A program made the position numbers and the translations under genes. Under the pieces are notes generated by a model that did no database searches, was not told the origin of the DNA, and was given only the letters and a program-made list of their open reading frames with translations. 64,000 nt of DNA from NCBI RefSeq assembly GCF_028609865.1, contig NZ_CP063194.1, positions 1,860,001 to 1,924,000 of the forward strand. Reading direction: 5' to 3'. Positions 17,335 to 26,069 of the stretch are shown piece by piece; the stretch's first letter is position 1, and each line of letters starts with the position of its first letter. The stretch comes from Corynebacterium jeddahense (lineage in GTDB: Bacteria; Actinomycetota; Actinomycetes; Mycobacteriales; Mycobacteriaceae).

Positions 17335-18978
17335 TTAGATCCGCTCGAGGATCTCGCGGATCGCGGCGCGGCCGGCGTAGCGCTCGCGCATGTCGGCGAT
17401 GAGGGCCTCGAAGCGCTCGAGTGCGGCGGCGTCGTCGGCGACGAACTTGCGGATGTCGCGCAGCTCGGACTCCAGGCGCTTGTAGCTGGGCAGGTCGCCG
17501 GCGGCGGCGAAGTGCTCGGCGAGCGTGAACATGAGCTCGGTGCCGCGGGCGCGGTCGACGTTCACGCCGATGGCGGTGCCCATCTCGAAGACGAGCTCCG
17601 GGTCGAGCTCCTCCGGGCGCGGGTGCTCGGTGGCCACGGCGTAGCCCAGGTCGAAGTCGTCGAAGCGGATGGCGTAGAGCAGCTGCAGGTTGGCGCGCAG
17701 CCAGCTCGGGGCGGATTCGATGACCCCCATGGCCATCTCGGGGGTCACGCCGTCCTCGGCGAGCAGCTCGCGGAAGCCGCGGCCCGGGTGGGCCTTCGCG
17801 AACTTCGTGCGGAACGCGAGCAGGCTGCCGGGGCCGAAGTAGCGGTCGAGGCGGCTCGTGAGGGCCTCCAGCGACACGCCGGTGCCACCGAGGCCGAGGC
17901 GCTTCTTGCTTACACGCTCCGCGGCGGCCTGGGTGAGCAGGTCACGCGCGTCCTCGTCGCGGGCGCGCTCCTCGTAGAACTCCAGCAGTTCGTCTCCGGA
18001 GAGCATCTGCTCGAGTGCAGTGTCGTCGCCGCGCAGGCGGGCGATGCCCTCGCGGAGGTACTCGAAGGAGTCGTCGTAGTGCGCGTGGGTGTCCTGCTTG
18101 TCCAGGCGGTTCTCAATCTCGTCGACGGCTTCGATGTCCAGCCACTCGGCGTAGTCGTCCAGGTCAGGCTCGCCGAATCCGTACTCCTCGAAGACGAGGG
18201 AGCTGATCCACTCCACGACCTCGCCCGGCGTCGGCGGGGACTGCCGGTACGCGGCGAGGTGGAGGATGATCGCGGTGCGGTAGGCGTCTGCGAGGGCGCC
18301 GTAGGAGTCGTCGGTACGCAAGAGCATCTGGCCGATGCCCTCGGTGGCGGACTCGAGCGGGACGACGAGCTCCGCGCCCCAGCCGCGGTCGATACAGGCG
18401 GAGCAGACGTCGAGGAGATCGAACCACTCCTGCGCCGCCTCCGCGGTCAGGCGCGCGGACCAGCCTGGGTTCTTGCGGGCGAGACGCTGTACGCGCTGCG
18501 AGATGCGCTCGCCGACTGCCCGCGGGCCCCCGCGGTGCTCGGCCGCGCCGACCTCGAGGGAAAGGTCGATGCGCGGCTGGGCGACGCGCAGGTTTCGCAC
18601 GACCTGGATGAGCTCTTCGCGCGACAACGCGGCGAGGTAGGTGTCCACCTCGTCGTCGAAGACGGCCTCCGCGGCGGCCGCGGCCTGCATCGCGGGGTCG
18701 AAGATCTCGCCGCCGCGCTCGTTGATGAGCTTGAGCGCCGTGGCCACCGCGTGGCGGCACCACTCGTGCTCGATCTTGCAGTCGCACGTGGCCACGAGGT
18801 CGGTGCCGTCGAGTTCGAGGCAGACGTGGTACTCGTAGGGCGCGGTGACCTTGGCGCGCACGACGTCGTCGCCGCGCTCCACGATCTCCACGCGCCCCGG
18901 GTCGATCTTCTGGCCACGGTCGAAACTCGCGTGGTCGGTGCGCTCGGCAATGGTGTCCACCGTCAGGTTGTCAAACAT
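17335..18978 (-). CDS. SWIM zinc-finger protein of unknown function
   Basis: 547 residues. Near the N-terminus C65-x-C67-x6-C74-x-H76 (CDCKIEHEWCRH) is a SWIM zinc finger, embedded in an LDGTDLVATCDCKIEH...AVATALKLI context as in other SWIM proteins. The remainder is helical and acidic, rich in Leu/Arg/Glu, with repeated 'LxxYRTAIILHL'-like helices that look TPR/HEAT-like. No helicase or recombinase domain is present. Nucleic-acid or protein binding is plausible. The in-frame extension to 19053 is rejected because a -10 box (TAAGGT) lies 7 nt before ATG 18978 with no RBS, predicting a leaderless mRNA. Confidence 0.75.
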   Translation of the reverse strand: MFDNLTVDTIAERTDHASFDRGQKIDPGRVEIVERGDDVVRAKVTAPYEYHVCLELDGTDLVATCDCKIEHEWCRHAVATALKLINERGGEIFDPAMQAAAAAEAVFDDEVDTYLAALSREELIQVVRNLRVAQPRIDLSLEVGAAEHRGGPRAVGERISQRVQRLARKNPGWSARLTAEAAQEWFDLLDVCSACIDRGWGAELVVPLESATEGIGQMLLRTDDSYGALADAYRTAIILHLAAYRQSPPTPGEVVEWISSLVFEEYGFGEPDLDDYAEWLDIEAVDEIENRLDKQDTHAHYDDSFEYLREGIARLRGDDTALEQMLSGDELLEFYEERARDEDARDLLTQAAAERVSKKRLGLGGTGVSLEALTSRLDRYFGPGSLLAFRTKFAKAHPGRGFRELLAEDGVTPEMAMGVIESAPSWLRANLQLLYAIRFDDFDLGYAVATEHPRPEELDPELVFEMGTAIGVNVDRARGTELMFTLAEHFAAAGDLPSYKRLESELRDIRKFVADDAAALERFEALIADMRERYAGRAAIREILERI

Positions 18979-18985
18979 GGTTCCT

Positions 18986-18991
18986 ACCTTA
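18986..18991 (-). promoter_or_regulatory. -10 box TAAGGT for the SWIM gene (leaderless)
   Basis: On the minus strand TAAGGT is followed by 7 nt and then ATG 18978. The spacing places the transcript start at the start codon. Confidence 0.45.
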
Positions 18992-19093
18992 CGGTGGCAG
19001 TTGGCTCCCGCGAGGCGGAACCGCGCCGGGGTTTCCGTATTCACGGGGAGCAACGATACCTGTTGAACCTTCGGCTCGTCGATAAGCTAATGC

Positions 19094-21266
<2,173 letters not shown>

Positions 21267-21364
21267 GGGCGGAAAGTGTACCGGGCGCCAACGCCGCCGC
21301 GGCGCTCGCGCTCGCCGCTCGCTTCAACAGACACTTGAGTCGCACACGGCACTTGCGTCACAGG

Positions 21365-21370
21365 TAATGT
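21365..21370 (+). promoter_or_regulatory. -10 box TAATGT for the small exported protein gene
   Basis: TAATGT fits TANNNT. It would give a 5' leader of about 40 nt containing GAAAGGAT as RBS shortly before ATG 21419. Confidence 0.35.
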
Positions 21371-21418
21371 ATGCCGTGGACAACCGTCCTCTCCCCCGCC
21401 TTGAAAGGATCCCTCCCC

Positions 21419-21868
21419 ATGCGCCGATTCGCTTCCGTCGCCGCCGCGGGCCTCGTCGCCGCGGCCGCCATCGCCGGCCCCGCCGCCCCGGCCCACGCCC
21501 AGACCCAGGCCCAGGCCCCGGCCCAGACCCAGGCCCCGTCGCTCGAGCTGATCAAGCTGCTCAACGGCGGCGTCGCCAACGCGAACTGCGACGTGCTGCG
21601 CACCTCGCTCACCGCCACCCGTATGGTCGGCCCGGACACCACGCGCGGCCAGCTCGTGCAGAACGTCAACGCCGTCGTGGGCCAGGACGCCGCGCTGCGC
21701 ATCGCGTCCGCGTCCACCGTGAACACGCTTGCGGACCGCGCGCTGGAGTGCGGCATCGTCAAGCCCGACCCGGCCACGCCGCTCGACCAGTTCTTCGCCA
21801 TGAGCTCGCAGCTGTCCTCGCAGGCCGGCCTGCCGGACATCCGCACCGTCATCGGCCTCGTCCGCTAG
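21419..21868 (+). CDS. Small exported protein
   Basis: 149 residues. A classical Sec signal peptide (MRRFASVAAAGLVAAAAIAGPAAPAHA, probable cleavage after AHA near residue 27) precedes a short Gln/Ala/Pro low-complexity linker (QTQAQAPAQTQAPS) and a small all-helical domain with two Cys (NANCDVLRTSL and LECGIVK) that could form a disulfide outside the cell. No family recognised; such small secreted proteins are common in corynebacteria. An in-frame extension to 21371 is rejected because ATG 21419 has both the RBS and the signal peptide. It converges with mazG, overlapping by 4 bp. Confidence 0.75.
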   Translation: MRRFASVAAAGLVAAAAIAGPAAPAHAQTQAQAPAQTQAPSLELIKLLNGGVANANCDVLRTSLTATRMVGPDTTRGQLVQNVNAVVGQDAALRIASASTVNTLADRALECGIVKPDPATPLDQFFAMSSQLSSQAGLPDIRTVIGLVR

Positions 21869-22461
21869 CGCTCGCGCGCCTTCCCCTCCGCCCACAGGCG
21901 GTCTTGCGTCTGCTTATCGACGAGCCCTTCGGACCCATCGAACAAATACGGCGCCCTGCGGCGCATCTTCTGCACGAACGCGTCGGCCACGTCGGCGAAG
22001 TCGAAGGCGCCGCGCTCCGCCGCGAGCTCGGCGTGGAAGAGCACCTGGAGGAGGAGGTCGGCGAGTTCTTGCTTGAGTTCGTCGTCAAGCGAACCGCTCT
22101 GGATCGCCTCCGCGACCTCCTCGGCCTCCTCCCGCAGGTACGGGAGGAGGCTTTTGTGCGTCATGGCCTGCTCCCACTCGCCGCGGCGGCGGGCGGCGTG
22201 CATGGTGCTCGTGGCCTGGTAGACGGGGTCGGCGAGGCTGGCGGCGCGCTCGACGGTGGCGCCGCCCTGCTCGAGGCGGCGCGCGTGCGCCTCGTCGGTG
22301 GTGATGAGCCAGTGGCCGTCGCCCTCGGTCGTGTCCAGCGCCCAGCGCACCGCGACCGGGACCTCCAAGGTGAACTCGACGGTGCCGCCGATGCGGCCGG
22401 CGAGGTGGAGGGGGATGAGGGTGGGCCAGCGGGGGTCGAGAAGCAGGACGGTTGCGGTCAT
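21865..22461 (-). CDS. mazG: MazG-type nucleoside triphosphate pyrophosphohydrolase
   Basis: 198 residues. The MazG helical domain in the second half carries the metal-binding pattern LREEAEEVAEAI...LKQELADLLLQVLFHAELAAERG (EExxE...ExxD) followed by FDFADVADAFVQKM. The N-terminal ~90 residues (TATVLLLDPRWPTLIPLHLAG...) are the extra domain found in actinobacterial MazG. It hydrolyses (d)NTPs to NMP and PPi and limits mutagenic nucleotides. ATG 22461 is preferred over 22497 because the latter would overlap the divergent gene's start codon; a -10 TACACT lies 8 nt upstream. Confidence 0.85.
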   Translation of the reverse strand: MTATVLLLDPRWPTLIPLHLAGRIGGTVEFTLEVPVAVRWALDTTEGDGHWLITTDEAHARRLEQGGATVERAASLADPVYQATSTMHAARRRGEWEQAMTHKSLLPYLREEAEEVAEAIQSGSLDDELKQELADLLLQVLFHAELAAERGAFDFADVADAFVQKMRRRAPYLFDGSEGLVDKQTQDRLWAEGKARER

Positions 22462-22482
22462 GGTGGGCAAGTGTAGGGGCTT

Positions 22483-22488
22483 TAGAAT
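22483..22488 (+). promoter_or_regulatory. -10 box TAGAAT for the OGG-fold-like gene (leaderless)
   Basis: TAGAAT is followed by 7 nt and ATG 22496, with no RBS. The divergent mazG -10 (TACACT on the minus strand, 22475-22470) is only 7 bp away, so two polymerases compete for the same 35-bp intergene. Confidence 0.45.
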
Positions 22489-22495
22489 GGGGCGC

Positions 22496-23143
22496 ATGAC
22501 TCAGATTGCAGAAGCCCTCGAGGCAGTGAAGCCGACGTCCGCCGACGTCCTGGGCGATTCCGTGACCTTCTCCCCCATCCGTTGGAAGACCGGGTGGCCG
22601 CACCACCTGCGTCGCGTGCCGCCATTTCGCGACGACGCCACCGCCTCCATCACGCGCTCCGAGGTCTTCGCGTTCGCCGCGGACGTGGTCGAGTCCGGCT
22701 ACGCGCGCGAGCAGGTCATCGACTTCCTCGGCGCCTGCTTCGCCTACGTCGCCGGGCAGTCCAACGAGGTGATGCAGCTGCAGTCATTCCTGCGCAACAA
22801 GGGCAACGCCGCCCAGTTGCTGTCGGCGGTGCGGGGGCTCGAGGGCGCCTCGCCTATCGACGCCTACTCGTCCCTGCTCGCCACCGGCCTCGCGCCGAAG
22901 CCGGCGTCTGCGGTGGCGTACTTCCTCGCCGGCGAGCAGTCGCCGGGTGATGCGTCGAAGCCGGTGATCATCTGCTCGAAGCGCGCCGCTGTGGCTGGGC
23001 TTTCGTCGGAATCCGCCTGGTCCGCTGCGGAGTACGGGGAGTACCTCTCCGCGTTGAAGTCCGCGCGCGACGCGTACGATCCGTCGCTGCCGTTGGACGC
23101 CGTCGAGTGGGCCGCGCGTAAGTTCGCCGCCGACCAGGCGTAG
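22496..23143 (+). CDS. Possible OGG-fold (8-oxoguanine glycosylase-like) protein
   Basis: 215 residues, all-helical by appearance. VFAFAADVVESGYAREQVIDFLGACFAYVAGQSNEVMQLQSFL, then GLAPKPASAVAYFLAG...KPVIICSKRAAVAG and a terminal W-x-AAEYGEYLSALKSARD, resemble the small 'OGG-fold' proteins of actinobacteria related to 8-oxoguanine DNA glycosylase (helix-hairpin-helix-like 'PKPASAVAYF' and the 'PVIICSKRA' strand). The assignment is tentative: the catalytic Lys/Asp pair cannot be assigned confidently by eye. Adjacent and divergent to mazG, so a shared nucleotide-sanitation theme is suggestive. The start at 22496 is set by the leaderless promoter. Confidence 0.5.
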   Translation: MTQIAEALEAVKPTSADVLGDSVTFSPIRWKTGWPHHLRRVPPFRDDATASITRSEVFAFAADVVESGYAREQVIDFLGACFAYVAGQSNEVMQLQSFLRNKGNAAQLLSAVRGLEGASPIDAYSSLLATGLAPKPASAVAYFLAGEQSPGDASKPVIICSKRAAVAGLSSESAWSAAEYGEYLSALKSARDAYDPSLPLDAVEWAARKFAADQA

Positions 23144-23419
23144 GAACCTCGGCGTGGGTGGGGGGTGGTGTGTTGAGGGATTGAGGTCAACATTGTCCTA
23201 ATTCCCTCTGACACACCCCGGCCGCCCTGTGCGAGCCCGGCCAGTGGCGCCGAGTCCCCCCCATCGCGGCAAAACCGGCTACCTACAACCGGCTACCCGG
23301 CGGTTTTGGGCCCGGTAGCCGGTTGTAGGTAGCCGGTTTCCGCGAGAATGCGGGGCGGGCGCGGGGCGGGGCGCGGGGCGGGGCGGGCCGGGCCGGCGCG
23401 GGGCGGGCGCGGCGCGGGG
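23144..23419. other. 276-bp convergent intergene with hairpin and G-run tract
   Basis: No gene is seen between the ends of the OGG-like gene (plus) and dnaG (minus). It holds a 26-bp perfect inverted repeat (23272-23339) and a dense run of GGG/GGGG blocks (about 23352-23420). It is also the junction between two blocks that are, to my knowledge, separated in the C. glutamicum chromosome. Confidence 0.7.
23272..23339. repeat. 26-bp perfect inverted repeat built from four copies of AACCGGCTACC
   Basis: The left arm 23272-23297 and right arm 23314-23339 are exact reverse complements around a 16-nt loop. Each arm contains the 11-mer AACCGGCTACC (or its complement) twice, separated by 3 nt. It could be a bidirectional terminator for the two convergent genes, although no T-run follows, or a protein-binding or mobile repeat. 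Confidence 0.85.
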
Positions 23420-23420
23420 C
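23352..23420 (+). repeat. G-run tract with G-quadruplex potential
   Basis: About 69 bp in which GGGG and GGG runs alternate with single C or GC/CGC spacers on the plus strand. Many four-run windows meet the usual G-quadruplex pattern. It abuts the dnaG stop codon; the dnaG transcript itself would carry the C-rich strand. Confidence 0.6.
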
Positions 23421-25378
23421 TACCGGTTGCCGCGGAAGGCGCGGTCGTTGAGGTCGCGGCGCGCCTGCTCGAGGGCGACGAGGTCGGAGAAGAGGGCGTT
23501 GTAGGCCTCCTCGTCGTCGGAGGGGCGCATGCGCTGGAGCTGGGACTTCAGCTGCGCGATCTGGCCACCGACGCGCGTTTCTTGGAGGCGGGAGAGGACG
23601 GAGTCGGCGTATTCGTCGAGGTCGTCGGCGTGGATGGGCTCGACCGCGAGCTCGGAGACGAAGTTGCGGCCGGCGTAGTCGCGCATCTCCCCCGCCACCG
23701 AGGCGAGGAAGTTCGAGGCGTCGCCCGCGCGGGCGCAGCCGCCGGCGGCGGTGATGGCCTCGCGGACCTGTCGGTAGGCGTCGTGGGTGAACGCGTCGGG
23801 GTTGATGCCGTCGAAGTAGTTGCCCGCCGTGTCCGGGTGCTGCAGGGCGAGCTTGAGCGCCTCGCGCTGCGGCCACAGGACGGGATCGTCGGGGCGGGGC
23901 GGGATGAGGATCTCGGATTGGGTGCCGGGGCCAGCACCGGGGCCAGCACCGGGGCCAGCACCGGGGCCAGCACCGGAACCGGCGCCGGGGCCAGCGGGAT
24001 CCTGGGACTTGGGCGCGCGCAGCTGCTTCTTCGGCTTCTTCGCGTTGCGGGCCTCGGCGCGGACCTGCTCGAGCACCTCGTCCGGGTTCGGCCAGCCCAC
24101 CCAGCCGGCCAATCGACGGGCGTACTCCTGCTGCAGGACTTTGTCGTCGATGGTGGCGACGACGGGCACGGTGCGTCGTAACGCTTGGACGCGCCCCTCC
24201 GCCGAATCCAACGGGTAGTCCTTCAACAACGACTCGATGACGAACTCGTAGACGGGCACGCGGGAGGCGACGAGGTCGCGCACGGCGGCGTCGCCACGCG
24301 AAAGGCGCAGGTCGCAGGGGTCCATGCCGTCGGGGGCGACCGCGACGAAGGACTGCGCGCCGAACTCCGCGTCGGTCTGGAAGGCGCGCACCGCCGCCTT
24401 CTGGCCGGCCTCGTCGCCGTCGAAGGTGTAGATGAGCTCGCCGCGGAAGAAGCTGTCGTCGAGCATGAGGCGGCGGATGAGGCTCATGTGGTCGGCGCCG
24501 AACGCGGTGCCGCACGTGGCTACGGCGGTGTCCACGCCCGCGGCGTGCATCGCCATGACGTCGGTATACCCCTCGACCACCACGGTCTGGTGCTTCTCCG
24601 CGATGTTCTTCTTCGCCTTATCGATGCCGAAGAGCACCTTCGACTTGTGGTACAGCAGCGTGTCCTGGGTGTTGATGTACTTGCCCAGCGGGTCGTCGTC
24701 GAACAGCTTGCGCGCCCCGAAGCCGATGACGTTGGAGGCGGTGTCCTTGATCGGCCAGATGAGGCGGCCGCGGAACTTGTCGATGGGCCCGCGTTTGCCC
24801 ATGGAGGACAGGCCTGCGTCGAGAAGCTCTTGCACCTCGAAGCCCTTGCGCAGCAGGTGCTTCGTCATCGGGTCCCAGCCGCGGGGCGCGAAGCCGCACT
24901 CAAAGTCGTAGATGAGCTCGCGGGAGAAGCCGCGTTGGAACAGCATGTCGCGCGCGGGCTTCGCGTCGGCGGTCTCGAGCTGCTCGCGGAAGTACTCGTG
25001 CGCGGCGGCGTTCGCGGCGAGGAGGCGCTGGCGCGTGCCCCGGTCCACGTTGCGCGCGCCCGTGGATCCGCCCTGGTAGTTGATGTGGTAGCCGATGTGG
25101 TCCGCGACCGCCTCGACGGCCTCGGGGAACGTCAGCTGCTCCATCTCCATGAGGAAGGAGAAGACATCGCCGCCCTTGCCGGTGGAAAAGCAGTGGTAGT
25201 AGCCGTGCGCGGGGCGGACGTGGAAGCTCGGCGTCTTCTCGTCCTTGAACGGGCTCAGGCCCTTGAGCGAGTCGTGCCCGGCGGGCTTGAGCTGCACGTA
25301 CTCGCCAACGATCTCGTCGAGCGGCGCGCGCTGACGGATAGCCTCGATGTCGCTATCCGGAATCCTGCCCCTTGCCAT
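23420..25378 (-). CDS. dnaG: DNA primase with altered zinc-binding domain
   Basis: 652 residues, synthesising replication primers with DnaB helicase. The order is N-terminal zinc-binding-type domain (1-100), RNA polymerase core with TOPRIM (VVVEGYTDVMAMHAAGV; YTFDGDEAGQKAA; PDGMDPCDL), a PGAG-repeat linker, and a C-terminal helicase-interaction domain. In the zinc domain, E. coli ligands C40, H43 and C64 correspond to S42, K45 and T66; only C63 remains (LSPFKDEKTPSF...YYHCFSTGKGG), so zinc binding is probably lost. The start at 25378 is backed by a -10 TAGAGT 7 nt upstream (leaderless); an extension to 25402 is rejected. Confidence 0.95.
   Translation of the reverse strand: MARGRIPDSDIEAIRQRAPLDEIVGEYVQLKPAGHDSLKGLSPFKDEKTPSFHVRPAHGYYHCFSTGKGGDVFSFLMEMEQLTFPEAVEAVADHIGYHINYQGGSTGARNVDRGTRQRLLAANAAAHEYFREQLETADAKPARDMLFQRGFSRELIYDFECGFAPRGWDPMTKHLLRKGFEVQELLDAGLSSMGKRGPIDKFRGRLIWPIKDTASNVIGFGARKLFDDDPLGKYINTQDTLLYHKSKVLFGIDKAKKNIAEKHQTVVVEGYTDVMAMHAAGVDTAVATCGTAFGADHMSLIRRLMLDDSFFRGELIYTFDGDEAGQKAAVRAFQTDAEFGAQSFVAVAPDGMDPCDLRLSRGDAAVRDLVASRVPVYEFVIESLLKDYPLDSAEGRVQALRRTVPVVATIDDKVLQQEYARRLAGWVGWPNPDEVLEQVRAEARNAKKPKKQLRAPKSQDPAGPGAGSGAGPGAGPGAGPGAGPGTQSEILIPPRPDDPVLWPQREALKLALQHPDTAGNYFDGINPDAFTHDAYRQVREAITAAGGCARAGDASNFLASVAGEMRDYAGRNFVSELAVEPIHADDLDEYADSVLSRLQETRVGGQIAQLKSQLQRMRPSDDEEAYNALFSDLVALEQARRDLNDRAFRGNR
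23925..23996 (-). repeat. 12-bp tandem repeat inside dnaG (six units, four identical)
   Basis: Four exact copies of CCGGGGCCAGCA plus two variant copies in tandem. On the coding strand they encode a (Pro-Gly-Ala-Gly)n linker between the TOPRIM core and the C-terminal domain. The unit is a multiple of 3, so copy-number change keeps the reading frame. Confidence 0.9.
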
Positions 25379-25385
25379 GGCGCTC

Positions 25386-25391
25386 ACTCTA
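25386..25391 (-). promoter_or_regulatory. -10 box TAGAGT for dnaG (leaderless)
   Basis: On the minus strand TAGAGT, then 7 nt, then ATG 25378. No RBS is present in between. Confidence 0.5.
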
Positions 25392-25413
25392 GCGCGTGGC
25401 ACGATGTTGCCCT

Positions 25414-25821
25414 ATGAAACGCCCGCTCGCCCTGCTCGCGTGCCTGCTTTTAAGCAGTTGCGTATCGACGCCACCTTCGGACTCCCCCGCTTCCCCGAGC
25501 ACCGCCGCCTCCCCGAGCACCGCTTCCGGCGTGCCCGCGTGCGGGAAGCTCCCGCGCGAGGCCTGGGACACCGTCGACCTCATCAAGGCCGGCGGCCCGT
25601 ACCCCTACCCCGACAACGACGACAAGCGCTTCGGCAACTACGAGCGCCACCTGCCCGAGCAGCCGAAGAACTACTACCGCGAGTACACCGTGGACACGCC
25701 CGGCGCGCGCCACCGCGGGGCCCGGCGCGTGATCACCGGCGGGGGCGCGGACGGCCACGTCGACGAGTGGTTCTACACCGCCGACCACTACGAATCCTTC
25801 TGCCAGATGGAGGTCCGATGA
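25414..25821 (+). CDS. Secreted guanyl-specific ribonuclease lipoprotein (RNase Sa/N1 type)
   Basis: 135 residues. The signal peptide ends in a lipobox LLSSC (C16), predicting a lipoprotein outside the membrane, followed by a Ser/Pro/Ala linker. The mature domain aligns with Streptomyces RNase Sa: LPREAWDTVDLI, GPYPYPDND, YYREYTVDTPGARHRGARRVITGG, YTADHYESF. Catalytic E54, R69 and H85 of RNase Sa correspond to E90, R105 and H125, and the C7-C96 disulfide to C43-C130. It cleaves RNA 3' of G. The stop codon overlaps the start of a barstar gene (ATGA), giving a toxin-inhibitor pair. ATG 25414. Confidence 0.88.
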   Translation: MKRPLALLACLLLSSCVSTPPSDSPASPSTAASPSTASGVPACGKLPREAWDTVDLIKAGGPYPYPDNDDKRFGNYERHLPEQPKNYYREYTVDTPGARHRGARRVITGGGADGHVDEWFYTADHYESFCQMEVR

Positions 25822-26069
25822 TGAACCCGATCTTTCTCGCCCGCCCGGTGCGCACGCTCGAGGACTTCGGCCGCGCGATCGCCAGCGCCGCGTTCGGGCC
25901 AGCCGGCGCCGCCGAGCGCCCCGCGGCGGCGAACCTCGACGCGCTCGCGGACCTGCTGCGCGAGACCCGGGTGAAGCGGGTGGTGGTGGCGGATTGTGGG
26001 CTGCCGGAGGCGTCGCTACGCAGTGTGCTCGAGGTGTTCGCGGACGAGGGCGTCGAGCTCGTGATCTAG
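25818..26069 (+). CDS. Barstar-family ribonuclease inhibitor
   Basis: 83 residues, no signal peptide, hence cytoplasmic. The C-terminal half KRVVVADCGLPEASLRSVLEVFADEGVELVI has the barstar beta-helix-beta pattern. An acidic helix-rich N-terminus (NLDALADLLRE) parallels the barstar D35-D39 recognition helix. Its ATGA overlap with the RNase gene (ATG 25818 or 25821) indicates coupled translation so inhibitor and enzyme are made together, protecting the cell from RNase that fails to be exported. It is short for a barstar (usually about 90) and the start is slightly uncertain. The stop overlaps the convergent dgt gene by 4 bp. Confidence 0.75.
   Translation: MMNPIFLARPVRTLEDFGRAIASAAFGPAGAAERPAAANLDALADLLRETRVKRVVVADCGLPEASLRSVLEVFADEGVELVI

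Noticed and set aside
22462..22497. MazG start at 22497
   Set aside because: It would overlap the start codon of the divergent gene; ATG 22461 has a well-placed -10 and matches the domain start.
23925..23996. Possible CRISPR array
   Set aside because: The units are 12 bp and contiguous with no spacers, inside the dnaG coding frame.
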